Assembly: GCA_963989245.1 (NCBI GenBank)
Contig: OZ022358.1
Location: 5,634,165 to 5,698,164, forward strand
Reading direction: 5' to 3'
From: Nansenia antarctica
Taxonomy: Eukaryota; Chordata; Actinopteri; Argentiniformes; Microstomatidae
Length of the DNA stretch: 64,000 bases
Below the pieces are notes generated by a model. That model saw only the letters and a program-made list of their open reading frames with translations, had not been told where the DNA came from and made no database searches. Shown in pieces: positions 43,545 through 54,600 of the stretch. The position numbers and the translations under genes were made by a program. The first letter of the stretch is position 1; every line of letters starts with the position of its first letter.

Positions 43545-43800
43545 ACTTTTACTTCACTTAGTCAAATGTATTTGTTGTAAGTCACTTTGGATAAAGGCGT
43601 CTGCTGAATGCCTATAATGTAAGACATTGTGAGAAGAGACATTGTGGGTTAGTGGAAGACAGACATTGTGGAGTTAGTGGAAGACAGACATCGTGGGTTA
43701 GTGGAGAGAGAAATTTACATTTAGATTTGTTGGCACTTAGCAGACACCTTTAAGCGACTTACTTGGACAAATGTATTTGTTGTAAGTGAATCATCTAATC
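43545..43800 (+). mobile_element. L2-type tail fragments
   Basis: The motif TTGTAAGTCACTTTGGATAA plus GGCGTCTGCTGAATGCC at 43575-43612 is the L2-type tail. A second, inverted remnant (TTAGCAGACACCTTTAAGCGA) lies at 43736-43760. The three copies of GAGTTAGTGGAAGACAGACA-like sequence at 43620-43710 form a short tandem repeat. Confidence 0.5.
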
Positions 43801-44730
43801 ATCAGTCATCACAAGAAACGTAATCTCTGCGCAGAACAGAGTCCATTGGCAGTCATAATGCAAGAAGGAGGAAGAATTAAAGTTGTTTGTTTTTTTTCCA
43901 GCAGAGAAACTGGACAGGAGGGTAGAGAGGACGGAGAGGTTTCAGGAGGGACAGTTAAGGTGTAGCCTGAAGAGAGCGGTCAGTCCACGGCGGAAAGATA
44001 AGTCCTGAAAACAGTGGGAAGCTCGTTCCACCAGCGGGGCGACAGGACAGTGAAAAGCTATGACCAGGTAGCGCGACTGCTGCGTCCCCGTAGAGGCGGT
44101 GGTGCCAGGCGCCTCCTCCATCACAGTAGAGAACTGTACGATGACCTCCTTCCAGAGAGCCAGGGGTGATCCTCCACAACCACTTCTCCTCGACAACCAA
44201 CATCACAGCAGCAGCACGCTACTGCAGGTTCCCTCTACACTACCAACCACCTGATATTCCTCCACAGCTCAAGTCACCATTCTTAGGTCATGTTCTCACA
44301 TGAAAGTCCGGATCAGGAGCCGGAGCAAGTGGATGAGTTTGCAACATTGTTGCCTAAATTATTTCTCTGATTTGCGTTCTCACAGCCCCCTTTATGTAAA
44401 CAAAGTAACATACGCAATCGAAGCAACAGACGTGGTAGTTGATTGGTCAGAACATTTTAAAATCGCCCGTTCGTCCCGCTCTTATCCAGATCAACACACA
44501 TGCGTTGTTGTTTTCCTATGGACTGCCTCGAACAGCGAAGCGAAGCAAAGTGATGGATGCTTCGTTTCTAACCGGAGCGAAACCACCCTTTTCAAGCATC
44601 TGTTGGTTCTTTGCTCCGGGAGTTACTTCGAATGCGCGTTCTCACAGCTCCAAACGACGCAGAGCAAAGCTAATTTTATCCTAAACTCCGTTTCAAGTGA
44701 AGCAAATGTTCTAGTGAGAACACCCCCTTA
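43800..44730. other. Unresolved repeat-like stretch
   Basis: No gene recognised. The part 43,910-44,200 reads like an interspersed repeat with short frames in both orientations. From about 44,283 to 44,727 the ends share an inverted TGTTCTCAC motif (GGTCATGTTCTCACATG against, as reverse complement, GGGGGTGTTCTCACTAG), suggesting an old non-autonomous DNA transposon. Homology of either part is not established. Confidence 0.35.
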
Positions 44731-45440
44731 AATATGCAGATGACAACCATAATTGGACTCAACCAACAACAATGAAGACCATTATCACGAGCAGATAGCC
44801 CAAGCAGTCACTTGGTGCCTCAATAGCAACCTCCAGCTCAACTCATGAAAGAACCAAGAAGTCATCATAGACTTCAGGCACAAACCCATCTCAAAAAAAT
44901 ACATTAACATCTTTGGATGTAATATAACGGATTCTGGAACCCATTTGGAACCCATAACTATAACGGATTCTTTCACATTTCTTGGCACTCACATCAGTAA
45001 CTCACTCAAAAGGAACACCAACACAGACTACATCACCAAAAAAGCCCACCAACGACTGTTCTTTCTCAGACAGCTCAAGAAATTCTACGTGAAACAAAAC
45101 CTCCTCCTTCAGTTCTACGCAGCCATCATTGAGAGCATACTCACCTCATCCATCACAGTTGGGTACGGCAGCACGGACAGTAAATCCCGGGAAAAACTAC
45201 AGCGAATAGTAAAAAAAATCATCTAAGATCATCGGCACCCATCTTCCCCAGTTGAATCATTATATCTCAAACGCACTACAAAGAGCAGATCAAATTATCT
45301 GACCCCTCCCACCCTGCTCACCACTTGTTTAAACTGTTGCCCCCTGGACGGCGCTACCGATCCCTGGCCACCGAAACATCCCGTTTTTAAAAACAGTTTT
45401 TTTTCCCCTCTGCTATAAGGACTCTCAACACCTGACTCAC
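44730..45440 (+). mobile_element. LINE reverse-transcriptase C-terminal fragment
   Basis: A broken frame shows IIDFRHKPI-like, FTFLGTHISNSLKRNTNTD and AHQRLFFLRQLKKFYVKQN, then FYAAIIESILTSSITVGYG, the order found at the end of Rex1/L2-type reverse transcriptases. Further downstream another frame has the remnant LPPGRRYRSLATE-like ending. Stops and frameshifts mark it as dead. Confidence 0.75.
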
Positions 45441-45501
45441 TGCACTAACCCTGCCAGATGTACTGCACTTTATAAGTTGTAAATATTGACTATGATTTTG
45501 T

Positions 45502-45712
45502 CTTGCTTGCCCACCAGGCGGCAAAGGGAACAGCCCCAGCCGACCTGCAAGCAATGGTCACCCCTCAAACATCAGCCTGTTCACGCTGCTCTTTTACCTC
45601 TGTTGGCCAGTCAGAGGTGAAAGAGCGGCGCGAACAGGCTGATGTTGGAGGGGTGACCATTGCTTGCAGGTAGGCAGGGGCTGTTCCCTTTGCCGCCTGG
45701 TAGGCAAGCAAG
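45502..45712. repeat. Near-perfect foldback hairpin, two 101-bp arms
   Basis: The arm 45502-45602 is the reverse complement of 45612-45712 with roughly eight mismatches, separated by a 9-base loop (TTGGCCAGT). Stem ends are CTTGCTTGCC and GGCAAGCAAG. The sequence contains GGCGGCAAAGGGAACAGCCC and CATCAGCCTGTTC. It could be a foldback MITE or, if transcribed, a long hairpin RNA. Confidence 0.8.
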
Positions 45713-45719
45713 CATCAGG

Positions 45720-46331
45720 GTCTTGAATCTGAAATGCCTATGGCCTTGCTGAAATACCTACCTAAAATCTTGCTGAATTGCCTAGAGCTTTAGGGCCAAA
45801 GCTTCAATCCAGCATGAATTAATGTAAACCCATCTTCCTACCTGATGATGTCTTCAGTCAACAAACATTTCATTATTTGAAGACCTGGAAACAGAACACG
45901 GGTTAATTTACTCTCTCAGGGTGATTCGTTGACATGTGTTACAATTCTCAGCTTTCGCTGATCTTGATCATCTTTTTAAACTTGATTTTAATCTTTAACT
46001 ATTTGTATTGAGGCTTTTGTTTTACTTTTTATTTATGTATCTAGTCTGTGAAATAATAGTCAAGATGGCGGTTTACAGACAACCCATACCTGTCTACCCT
46101 TAGAAAACTAGAAGCAAAAAAAAAAACTGAAAAATAATCACATGCAAATAGCACAAGATGTCTATGACCAGTTATGCTCAAGGAATTACATTTCCTAAGA
46201 CAAACATTACTTTTTGCAAAACATGATTTGAAGCTATAGATTAAATGTATAACATGTTTTGCACTTTACTGCATTCTATTGATAAAGTCAAAACAGCAGT
46301 TTACAGACAAACAGTTCAGTGTACCATTACA
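45720..46331. other. AT-rich spacer before the minisatellite
   Basis: No ORF, splice-flanked exon or recognised repeat is visible. Confidence 0.4.
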
Positions 46332-48470
46332 ATAACAGTAAGATGTGTCCATGGTGGTGTTTTAAAACAGTAAGATGTGTCCAGGGTGGTGTTTGATAAC
46401 AGTAAGATGTGTCCATGGTGGTGTTTTAAAACAGTAAGATGTGTCCAGGGTGGTGTTTGATAACAGTAAGATGTGTCCAGGGTGGTGTTTGATAACAGTA
46501 AGATGTGTCCATGGTGGTGTTTTAAAACAGTAAGATGTGTCCAGGGTGGTGTTTGATAACAGTAAGATGTGTCCATGGTGGTGTTTTAAAACAGTAAGAT
46601 GTGTCCAGGGTGGTGTTTGATAACAGTAAGATGTGTCCAGGGTGGTGTTTGATAACAGTAAGATGTGTCCATGGTGGTGTTTTAAAACAGTAAGATGTGT
46701 CCAGGGTGGTGTTTGATAACAGTAAGATGTGTCCATGGTGGTGTTTGATAACAGTAAGATGTGTCCAGGGTGGTGTTTGATAACAGTAAGATGTGTCCAG
46801 GGTGGTGTTTGATAACAGTAAGATGTGTCCATGGTGGTGTTTGATAACAGTAAGATGTGTCCATGGTGGTGTTTGATAACAGTAAGATGTGTCCAGGGTG
46901 GTGTTTGATAACAGTAAGATGTGTCCATGGTGGTGTTTGATAACAGTAAGATGTGTCCAGGGTGGTGTTTGATAACAGTAAGATGTGTCCAGGGTGGTGT
47001 TTGATAACAGTAAGATGTGTCCAGGGTGGTGTTTGATAACAGTAAGATGTGTCCAGGGTGGTGTTTGATAACAGTAAGATGTGTCCATTTTGGCATTTTA
47101 TAACAGTAAGATGTTCATGGTGGTGTTTTATAACAGTAAGATGTGTCCATGGTGGTGTTTGATAACAGTAAGATGTGTCCAGGGTGGTGTTTGATAACAG
47201 TAAGATGTGTCCAGGGTGGTGTTTGATAACAGTAAGATGTGTCCAGGGTGGTGTTTGATAACAGTAAGATGTGTCCAGGGTGGTGTTTGATAACAGTAAG
47301 ATGTGTCCAGGGTGGTGTTTGATAACAGTAAGATGTGTCCATTTTGGCATTTTAAAACAGTAAGATGTCCATGGTGGTGTTTGATAACAGTAAGATGTGT
47401 CCAGGGTGGTGTTTTAAAACAGAAAGATGTCCATGGTGGTGTTTTAAAACAGAAAGATGTGTCCAGGGTGGTGTTTGATAACAGAAAGATGTGTCCATGG
47501 TGGTGTTTGATAACAGTAAGATGTGTCCAGGGTGGTGTTTGATAACAGTAAGATGTGTCCAGGCAGGGTGGTGTTTGATAACAGTAAGATGTGTCCATGG
47601 TGGTGTTTGATAACAGTAAGATGTGTCCAGGGTGGTGTTTGATAACAGTAAGATGTGTCCAGGGTGGTGTTTGATAACAGTAAGATGTGTCCAGGGTGGT
47701 GTTTGATAACAGTAAGATGTGTCCAGGGTGGTGTTTGATAACAGTAAGATGTGTCCATGGTGGTGTTTGATAACAGTAAGATGTGTCCAGGGTGGTGTTT
47801 GATAACAGTAAGATGTGTCCAGGGTGGTGTTTGATAACAGTAAGATGTGTCCAGGGTGGTGTTTGATAACAGTAAGATGTGTCCATGGTGGTGTTTTAAA
47901 ACAGAAAGATGTGTCCAGGGTGGTGTTTGATAACAGTAAGATGTGTCCAGGGTGGTGTTTGATAACAGTAAGATGTCCAGGGTGGTGTTTGATAACAGTA
48001 AGATGTGTCCAGGGTGGTGTTTGATAACAGTAAGATGTGTCCATGGTGGTGTTTGATAACAGTAAGATGTGTCCATGGTGGTGTTTGATAACAGTAAGAT
48101 GTGTCCAGGGTGGTGTTTGATAACAGTAAGATGTGTCCATGGTGGTGTTTGATAACAGTAAGATGTGTCCATGGTGGTGTTTGATAACAGTAAGATGTGT
48201 CCAGGGTGGTGTTTGATAACAGTAAGATGTGTCCATGGTGGTGTTTGATAACAGTAAGATGTGTCCATGGTGGTGTTTGATAACAGTAAGATGTGTCCAG
48301 GGTGGTGTTTGATAACAGTAAGATGTGTCCAGGGTGGTGTTTGATAACAGTAAGATGTGTCCAGGGTGGTGTTTGATAACAGTAAGATGTGTCCAGGGTG
48401 GTGTTTGATAACAGTAAGATGTGTCCAGGGTGGTGTTTGATAACAGTAAGATGTGTCCAGGGTGGTGTTA
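46332..48470. repeat. Minisatellite, about 67 copies of a 32-bp unit
   Basis: Head-to-tail array of the unit TAACAGTAAGATGTGTCCAG plus GGTGGTGTTTGA. Two main variants alternate irregularly: CCAGGGTGG and CCATGGTGG. Additional variants are TTTTAAAAC for TTTGATAAC, AGAAAG for AGTAAG, CATTTTGGCATTTTA units at about 47088 and 47341, and a few units with TGTCC shortened by two bases or a 4-bp insertion (near 47563). Because 32 is not a multiple of three, all three minus-strand frames stay open over long stretches; these frames are not genes. Confidence 0.95.
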
Positions 48471-48484
48471 AACTGACACTTACC

Positions 48485-48529
48485 ATAGAGTCTCCGGACC
48501 AAAACAGGAGCCCTGAGATGCTGCAGACC
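48485..48529 (-). other. Possible small exon next to the minisatellite
   Basis: On the minus strand a 45-nt segment ending GACTCTATG is bounded by the acceptor-like CTTTCCCTCAG and the donor GTAAGTGTC. It is open in one frame as 15 codons (VCSISGLLFWSGDSM). The donor is 15 bp from the array, so the minisatellite would sit in the following intron. No partner exons were recognised and it may be chance. Confidence 0.2.
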
Positions 48530-49260
48530 TGAGGGAAAGAGACAACGTTAAACTATAGGATACAGCTTAACACTGTAGTTTATACAATTTAGTCTACGTA
48601 GTAGGCCCATGCTTCATTCAAAATAACAAAATAATAATAATAATAATAATAGGGTTATATCAAAATGTGTTCATCATGGGCACAGGATAGCACTACTACT
48701 GCAATGCTTAATAGGTACGAGCTACCTCTCAACAGAGCAGTGGATATAAGGACAATAATAAAATAGAATATCAACAATACACAATATTATTATGTAGCCT
48801 GATAAGTCAGAGAAAATGTAAAATTGGCTTTGACTAAATGTGGCTAAAAGTTCATGCTTAACCGTTAGGTTATTTCTGCCAGAAGTAGCCCCATAGCCTA
48901 TTTACTGAACGCTGAGTGTGATTGAAAATGTTTAGTTTTTCATGACAGATGAAGATGCAGGTACAGGTGTTGCATCACTCGGAAGTTACCTGGCTGTCGA
49001 GGGGAAAGGTGCTGTCACGCTTTTACCAACTAGCAGAAACCGCAGCCTTCTTTTCCGAGAAACGACCTTTTTGACGACGAGCGGCCAAAAATGCCCTGGA
49101 AATCATTCCCTGCCAGCTCGGTTTCACAACGACATCTCGGAGACACATGGATACGTGATCCCTTCAGAATCCACGTGGAAAGAAAGTCTCACATTGCCAA
49201 CAAGCAATTATGAGATGCAGCTGGTGGAGCTGTCATGTGATCAGACGCTGAAAAAGACAT
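48530..49260. other. Spacer stretch, no recognised gene
   Basis: Contains an (AAT)n run near 48630-48650. A 155-codon plus-strand frame at 48942-49409 has no family resemblance and its last part crosses into duplicated flank sequence. I see no supported exon. Confidence 0.35.
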
Positions 49261-49269
49261 TCCTAGGCA

Positions 49270-49640
49270 AATCAGAGACCTGTAGGAATGGTCCAAGGGT
49301 CCTGTGGATAGTTCTTCAGAATATAAGGATGCTGTGTTTTAATTCTGTTCCCTCGTTATTCTGTTCCCCTTTAATATTTTATTTTATTTTAAAAACAGTA
49401 CACAGATGATGAGAATGTATGCTTGGCAGGTGGGGTAGGTATCATCATTGACAAAAACAAGTACACTCCCACACAAAGCCTAGGTTTTTATTATTATTAT
49501 TGTAACATGCTTCCTATTGAGAATAGGATGGCAATTTAAAGTCACAAGAGATGCTTTTGTGCAGCCATATTTCTGGCAGACAGTCTTCTGGTAGTTAAGG
49601 ACTTGTTCCATGATGTTAGAAACTGCAAGTTTATTTCTCT
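49270..49640 (-). repeat. Inverted copy of the cox8a 3' UTR and downstream flank
   Basis: Read on the minus strand, 49640 to 49270 follows 7390-7680 and then 8090-8165: GGAACAAGTCCTTAACTACC, CAGAAATATGGCTGCACAAA, GAATAGGAAGCATGTTACA, and the segment with GGACCCTTGGACCATTCCT. The family 1 SINE at 7731-7951 is absent here. No cox8a coding sequence accompanies it, because it adjoins ependymin 3'-flank sequence at 49640. Confidence 0.75.
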
Positions 49641-52219
49641 TCATCTCTTTTACTCTCGTCATGAGAGCACCATCTTCTGGTCAGTAGCAGTTGTTACATC
49701 ACATAACTTCTGCTTTGCACACTGACTCACTGCTCTCCAGCGAGCGAACGGAGATGTTTAAATGTAAAAACATAAGCTAACAGATATACATTTTGTAGTG
49801 TTGATTCTCGAGCGTACAATGATAAAGAGTTGGGCATACATTTCTGTGTTTTTTAGAGTGCTGTTGGAGTGCTGCTGGAGTGCTTCATTTATACAGCACC
49901 TTTATAAAAAGTGTTATGGTTTACAAATGTGTTGATAAAACAGATGTGCAAATAAAAACAAAAATATTACTATTACTACTATGTTACTACTAAGTAGAAA
50001 ACAGTGAAACACAAAACATTAAAAAGATGAGTTATTGGAGATCAGATTACATAAATACTTTTATCTCAATTTCTTTACAGAAGCATTCAATTTCTTCATC
50101 GGATCCTTCAAACCAATGTAAAAAAAAACACTACTTCCATTTTCTTCCAGCCGTCTACACTCCCTTTTTAAGGCGCTAGCGCTTTCATTCAGCCAGGGTG
50201 TGGCTCTGTCCAGGCCTTTTTCCTAGGTCTTAAAGGGAGCCACATAATCTATGGTTACCTGACACATACTATTAAAACTATCTAACAGATCAACAGTCTG
50301 ATGTGAGCGAACTGAAGCGGCAATACTGTTCGTAAAGGCCTCTGAAAATGTACTGGCTGTAGCAGAGCAAAGGAAGCATGATCAAACACGAATATCCTGG
50401 ATAGTGGGTGCCATGGGCAAAATTACATAAACATGACACTAAAAAGAATAGCTTTTTAGGGTCTATCTGGGTGACTGTGTACAGGAAAGGGGTATCACCT
50501 TTTTAGCAGGATAGTTTATCCTAATACTAATACACTTTGACATACAAAGTATGATGTATAATGTATAATAAGTGTACATTCTATGTTATCCTATAAATGT
50601 GTATTTAGGCTTCTCAGGTAACATGATTAACTTGTTAAATGCTCTTTCTGTTCTTCTGAAGCTCGTGGCAACCCCTGGCCCCGACGGAGAAATAAAGGCC
50701 TTCAGCACCATGGACAGCGGGCCACCACGCCCGCGGGGCAGCTTCGTAGCGGGGAGATTAGGCAGTCAGGCGGGTGGCCGCGGAAGCGCACCCCGGACCC
50801 ATCAGCCCAACCAAGTGCACCTGTGTCTCGTGGAGGAGGTATGGGAAAGGAGCCGGGAGACAGCCAGATGGGAGACAGTTGGGAATGCGACCAGAAGGGT
50901 GAGCGACGGATACTGGCAATACCGAAGTACCGTTTTACCGTAATGTGTTGTGTTCTGTCTCCCCAGTAACGGCCAGGTTTGGTCAACTGAGTGGCCCTGG
51001 AGGGAGACCCCCCAGTCGGGAGCCCTACCTGGGTCGCTCTCTTCTTTACCCTCGAGACTAGGAGGAAACTTAGTTGTACCGGATAATACCTATTATCTCT
51101 TTGTTTTATTAAATACGCCCACAGTGGCTGAAACGTACCCCGGTCTGTGTGTTGCTACTAGGCTAGCTCTGAAATGGAACATCGCTACAAACATCTAACT
51201 GCATGTTTAGCACATCAGACATGGACATAGAACATCAACATGGTAAAAACACATAACTACACATAATTAGATGATCACACAGTCCTTGCTTTTGAACACA
51301 TCCTAAAATGTAACTTTGTTTACAAGCCATGTATCACTTACCCAGTAGCCTATGGCAGACGAGACAGTGAATCCAATTCACAAATTATTTAGTGATCCTA
51401 AAACTGTTGTTTATCGAAACTGTTGTTTATTGTCTTCAACACTTGAACTTGTAATATGCAAAAAAGCTGAAAATTGTTTTTTATTTTTATATTTTTAATT
51501 GCTCATTTTGCGACTTGAGAATTGCTGACATGCGGCCCTTTTCACTAGACCATGTCACAATTCTCCTCACGTCTCCTAAGATGGCAGAACTCTGCTCCAC
51601 TATTCATTCTCTCCGTCAAATGCACATTTCTCAATAGCAGAATGACCCACCTTGGGCATCAACATGTGATAAAAAATGAATATACATCATGCTTGGGTTT
51701 TTTGTAATTCCAATTTCTGCTTACATTTGAACATTACAGAGTCTTAGACAAAATATTGCCTTGAAAAAAAAATCGCATCGCACGCCGTGTGCATTGCAAT
51801 GGAATGTTGTCGTGCAACAAAAATCGCACGCCGTGTGCATTGGCCTTTAGACAAAATATTGTCTCCCAGAAAATGACACATTTGTTACAGTGAATGAAGA
51901 AGCAACAAATGGAAGAAAGCAATTTCCTAGAGATGCAACCTGGTATTTCTCATTAAAAGCATTTATGAAACAGTGAATTTACTATAGTTCTACCATTTAG
52001 TACCATTGATATCATTTTAGAACATGTTTCTATCTAATTATCACTTACTGCATGGTTCAGGTCTTTGGGCCAAGCTACCAACAGCCAGACACAGGCTGAT
52101 GGTCAACAGAATGGAGGCTTGCATAGTGTAGAGTAGAGTCGGTCTAATGAAGGTCTAACAGAAGCTTCTGGCTCACTCTCAGTAGTGTGGCACACCAACA
52201 TCCAAGGTGTCCTTATATA
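49640..52219 (-). pseudogene. Ependymin-like pseudogene, minus strand (copy D)
   Basis: Inverted relative of copy C. The TATA box (52213-52219) and exon 1 (52049-52124, start codon complement at 52122-52124, donor GTAAGTGA) are intact. Exon 2 is deleted: the intron runs directly into sequence that follows exon 2 in copy C. A 49-nt remnant of exon 3 (51612-51660, reading MPKVGHSAIEKCAFDGE) has lost its acceptor AG and is cut off. Exons 4-6 are missing, with a GC-rich LTR-like block at 50.66-51.15 kb in their place. Ependymin 3'-flank sequence (similar to 19,300-20,200) is recognisable at 50,130-49,640. No functional protein can be made. Confidence 0.75.
50660..51155 (+). repeat. GC-rich, LTR-like block
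   Basis: About 495 bp of GC-rich sequence between AT-rich flanks. It starts TGGCAACCCCTGGCCCCGAC and ends near TTTTATTAAATACGCCC and GGTCTGTGTGTTGCTAC, with a possible polyadenylation signal ATTAAA near 51109. It begins exactly where similarity between the two duplication arms stops. A solo LTR is the most likely reading, but no target duplication or second copy is visible. Confidence 0.4.
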
Positions 52220-52379
52220 CACACCTCACTACGTCCCACCTCCTACCTCCTCTTCCACAACTCTAGTCCAGCCAGGTCACACAGGTGGTGTGTTTTGTTT
52301 ATAATTGTAGATAAGTAAAGATCAAATGTGAAGTGTAGTCAGATTAACCTCTGATGAATGGTCAGGGTATGATTCAGAC

Positions 52380-52600
52380 CTTGTGTTTCTTCTTGGTACT
52401 TGGTATCCTGTTGTCATAGTAGGGCAATGTACTGTACAAGTCGAGGTAATGGTAATAATGACAGAGATGTTGTGGACCTTATTACTTTTCTGGCATAGCC
52501 ACACACTGTTTTATGTGATATACGTACCTGTCGGCCTACAGATCTTCCTTTGGCTCAGTTGATTGGCTTGTGGCACCTGGCATGACAGGGCTCTTCTGAT
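52380..52600 (-). mobile_element. LINE fragment (right-arm counterpart of 37540-37810)
   Basis: The minus strand keeps TGTGTGGCTATGCCAGAAAAG and flanking sequence shared with the left arm, with the middle deleted. No frame is left. Confidence 0.45.
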
Positions 52601-52834
52601 GCATGTCTGTGTGACAGTGTGCATGATACACAACTATGACTGTAGGGAACAGTGTTACATGTGACATATTCATTATTTCTCAGTACATTACTGTAGTTCT
52701 CCTTTGTGCAGAGTTTGTCTCATTTTATAAAACATCTTAGCCTCTTGTTCTTACTGACAAAATGGATCTCCCTCCTAGTCAAAAGGCCCATGTAGTTTAC
52801 TGGCTGTATGAGTGAAAAGAAACAATTTAATTAA

Positions 52835-53035
52835 TAATAATTTTGCCATTTAGAAGACGCTTTTATCCAAAGCGACTTACAATTACGAATTACAGGGACA
52901 TCCCCCCTGGAGTAACTGAGAGCTAAGTGCCTTACCCAAGGGCACACTAGTAGTGGTGTGGTTTCAGGCGGGATTTGAACTCACAACCTTCCGATCACAA
53001 GTCCAACTCACTATCCACTAGACCACCACTACCCA
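52835..53035 (-). mobile_element. tRNA-derived SINE with L2-type tail, right arm only
   Basis: On the minus strand the head GTGGTCTAGTGGATAGTGAG and B box GAGTTCAAATCCCGCCTG are tRNA-like. The 3' end AAGTCGCTTTGGATAAAAGC plus GTCTTCTAAATGGC is the L2-type tail. The left arm reads through this site (near 37,050) without it. Confidence 0.8.
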
Positions 53036-53800
53036 CCACTACCCCCCCACTACACATGCCATACCTTTATTTTTAACCTTTGAGTTGAGAATAGATTTCC
53101 CTGTATTTCTCTCAAACAGAACATTCATGTACAGGGGTCAAATCCCAAATGTTTTGGCTTTTATGATTGGGCAACAAGATCTCAAGCTCAATTTGTATGA
53201 AATCATAGAAAAAGCAGAACTTGTAAGAAATTTGTAAGAAATCTTACATTCGAGTCATATTAAAAGCAACGAATTTGACCGAGTGAACGTGAAAGCAGGA
53301 GTGACTTGTCTCAAATGTCTCACTCAAGGATGGAAACTTTTAATGGAGGCGGAGTACCCTTGCCCTTGTTTTGTTTTGATTGAATACCTTGATAGAATAC
53401 TGTGCTGTATTACTGACTGTACTAGCAAGGCAAGGTGGTAACGGTGACAGATAGAATGAGAGAGAGAGAAAAAAAAACTAAGAAAGAAAGAGAAGGAGAG
53501 GGAGAGAGAGAGAGAAATAGATGGAGAGAAAGAGGAGTAGAGGGTGGGGGGAGATAAAAGACACTATAAGTGTATTAACTTTATTGGGTTGCATGGTGAA
53601 GGTTTATGGAGTGAAAGCAGAGGAGTTAAGTTCCACGGCCACACCTGGGTCTAATAGTGGGGTAGAACACCCTGACAAGGTCCTGTGCTTTGATACAGCG
53701 TGTGCTTGGAATGGTCTTAACACATAAGACTCCCCCAGGAGGAGAGACCCTCTGAGATTTACAACCATCAAACAATGATGGAAAGCAGCTGAAATTTATT

Positions 53801-53847
<47 letters not shown>

Positions 53848-53892
53848 TGTATGGTGTGCCTATGTATACATTTTTCATAAGTGGATCAAGGG

Positions 53893-54600
53893 GCATGAAT
53901 GAATGAATGAATGACTGAATGGACTTTATTGTCATTGCTACAGTACAGGTACCAAACAACGAAATTTAGGAGGGGTGGCTCCCCTGGTGTTGGGAAAGGG
54001 AAAAAAATTAAAATAAACTTTTGAAAAAAAAATCACAAGAAGGGAAGGAGCTGGTTTACATAAATAAAGGCTATGTACACTATCCACTGTACTATACTGT
54101 ACAGATAGACGACTAGGGTTGTCATATTGCACAATAGTATTGTTTCACGTTATTTAAAGTGTCACAGTTTGCAGGCTTGAAATGTACATGTTTGTGCCTC
54201 AGCACTACACCTGATTTTTTCAGTCCAGCAGCTGCCATACAATCCGTCCAGACTGTCCAGGGCCCAGAACTTAGGTCTTTGCTGTGTTCAGGGCCTGGAC
54301 GGCCCTGTGGTAGAAGCTGTTCTTCAGTCTGTTTGTCTTAGCGGCCAGGGTCCTGAACCGCCTTTTCGAGGGCAGCCTGGTAAAGTGTTCGTACCCAGGG
54401 TGGGTCGGGTCCCTGGAGATCTTGGAGGCCTTCCTGAGACAGCGTGTGTTGTACAGCTCTTCCAGAGAGGGGAGGGGGGCGCCGGTGATCTTCTGTGCTG
54501 TTCTCACGACTCTCTGTAGCGCATTTCTCTCCGCTGTTGTGCAGCTGGAGAACCAGTTGCAGATGCCGTAGGTGAGGATGCTCTCCACTGCGCCGCGCAT
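53893..54600 (-). mobile_element. 5'-truncated Rex1/L2-type LINE, right arm only
   Basis: The minus strand encodes the reverse-transcriptase C-terminus (VESILTYGICNWFSSCTTAE, ALQRVVRTAQKITG, LPSLEELYNTRCLRKA), a stop near 54,271, a 3' UTR and an (ATTC)n tail at about 53,893-53,915. The left arm has the corresponding unoccupied position near 36,240. The coding part has few disruptions, so the insertion is fairly young. Confidence 0.8.

Noticed and set aside
46332..48470. CRISPR-like array
   Set aside because: Units are contiguous with no unique spacers, and the sequence is vertebrate nuclear DNA.
46316..48502. Long minus-strand ORFs of up to 352 codons with a DTSYCYQTPPWTHLTVIKHH-type repeat
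   Set aside because: They arise from the 32-bp minisatellite. The repeat is open in all three minus frames, composition follows the unit, and there is no start context or family resemblance.
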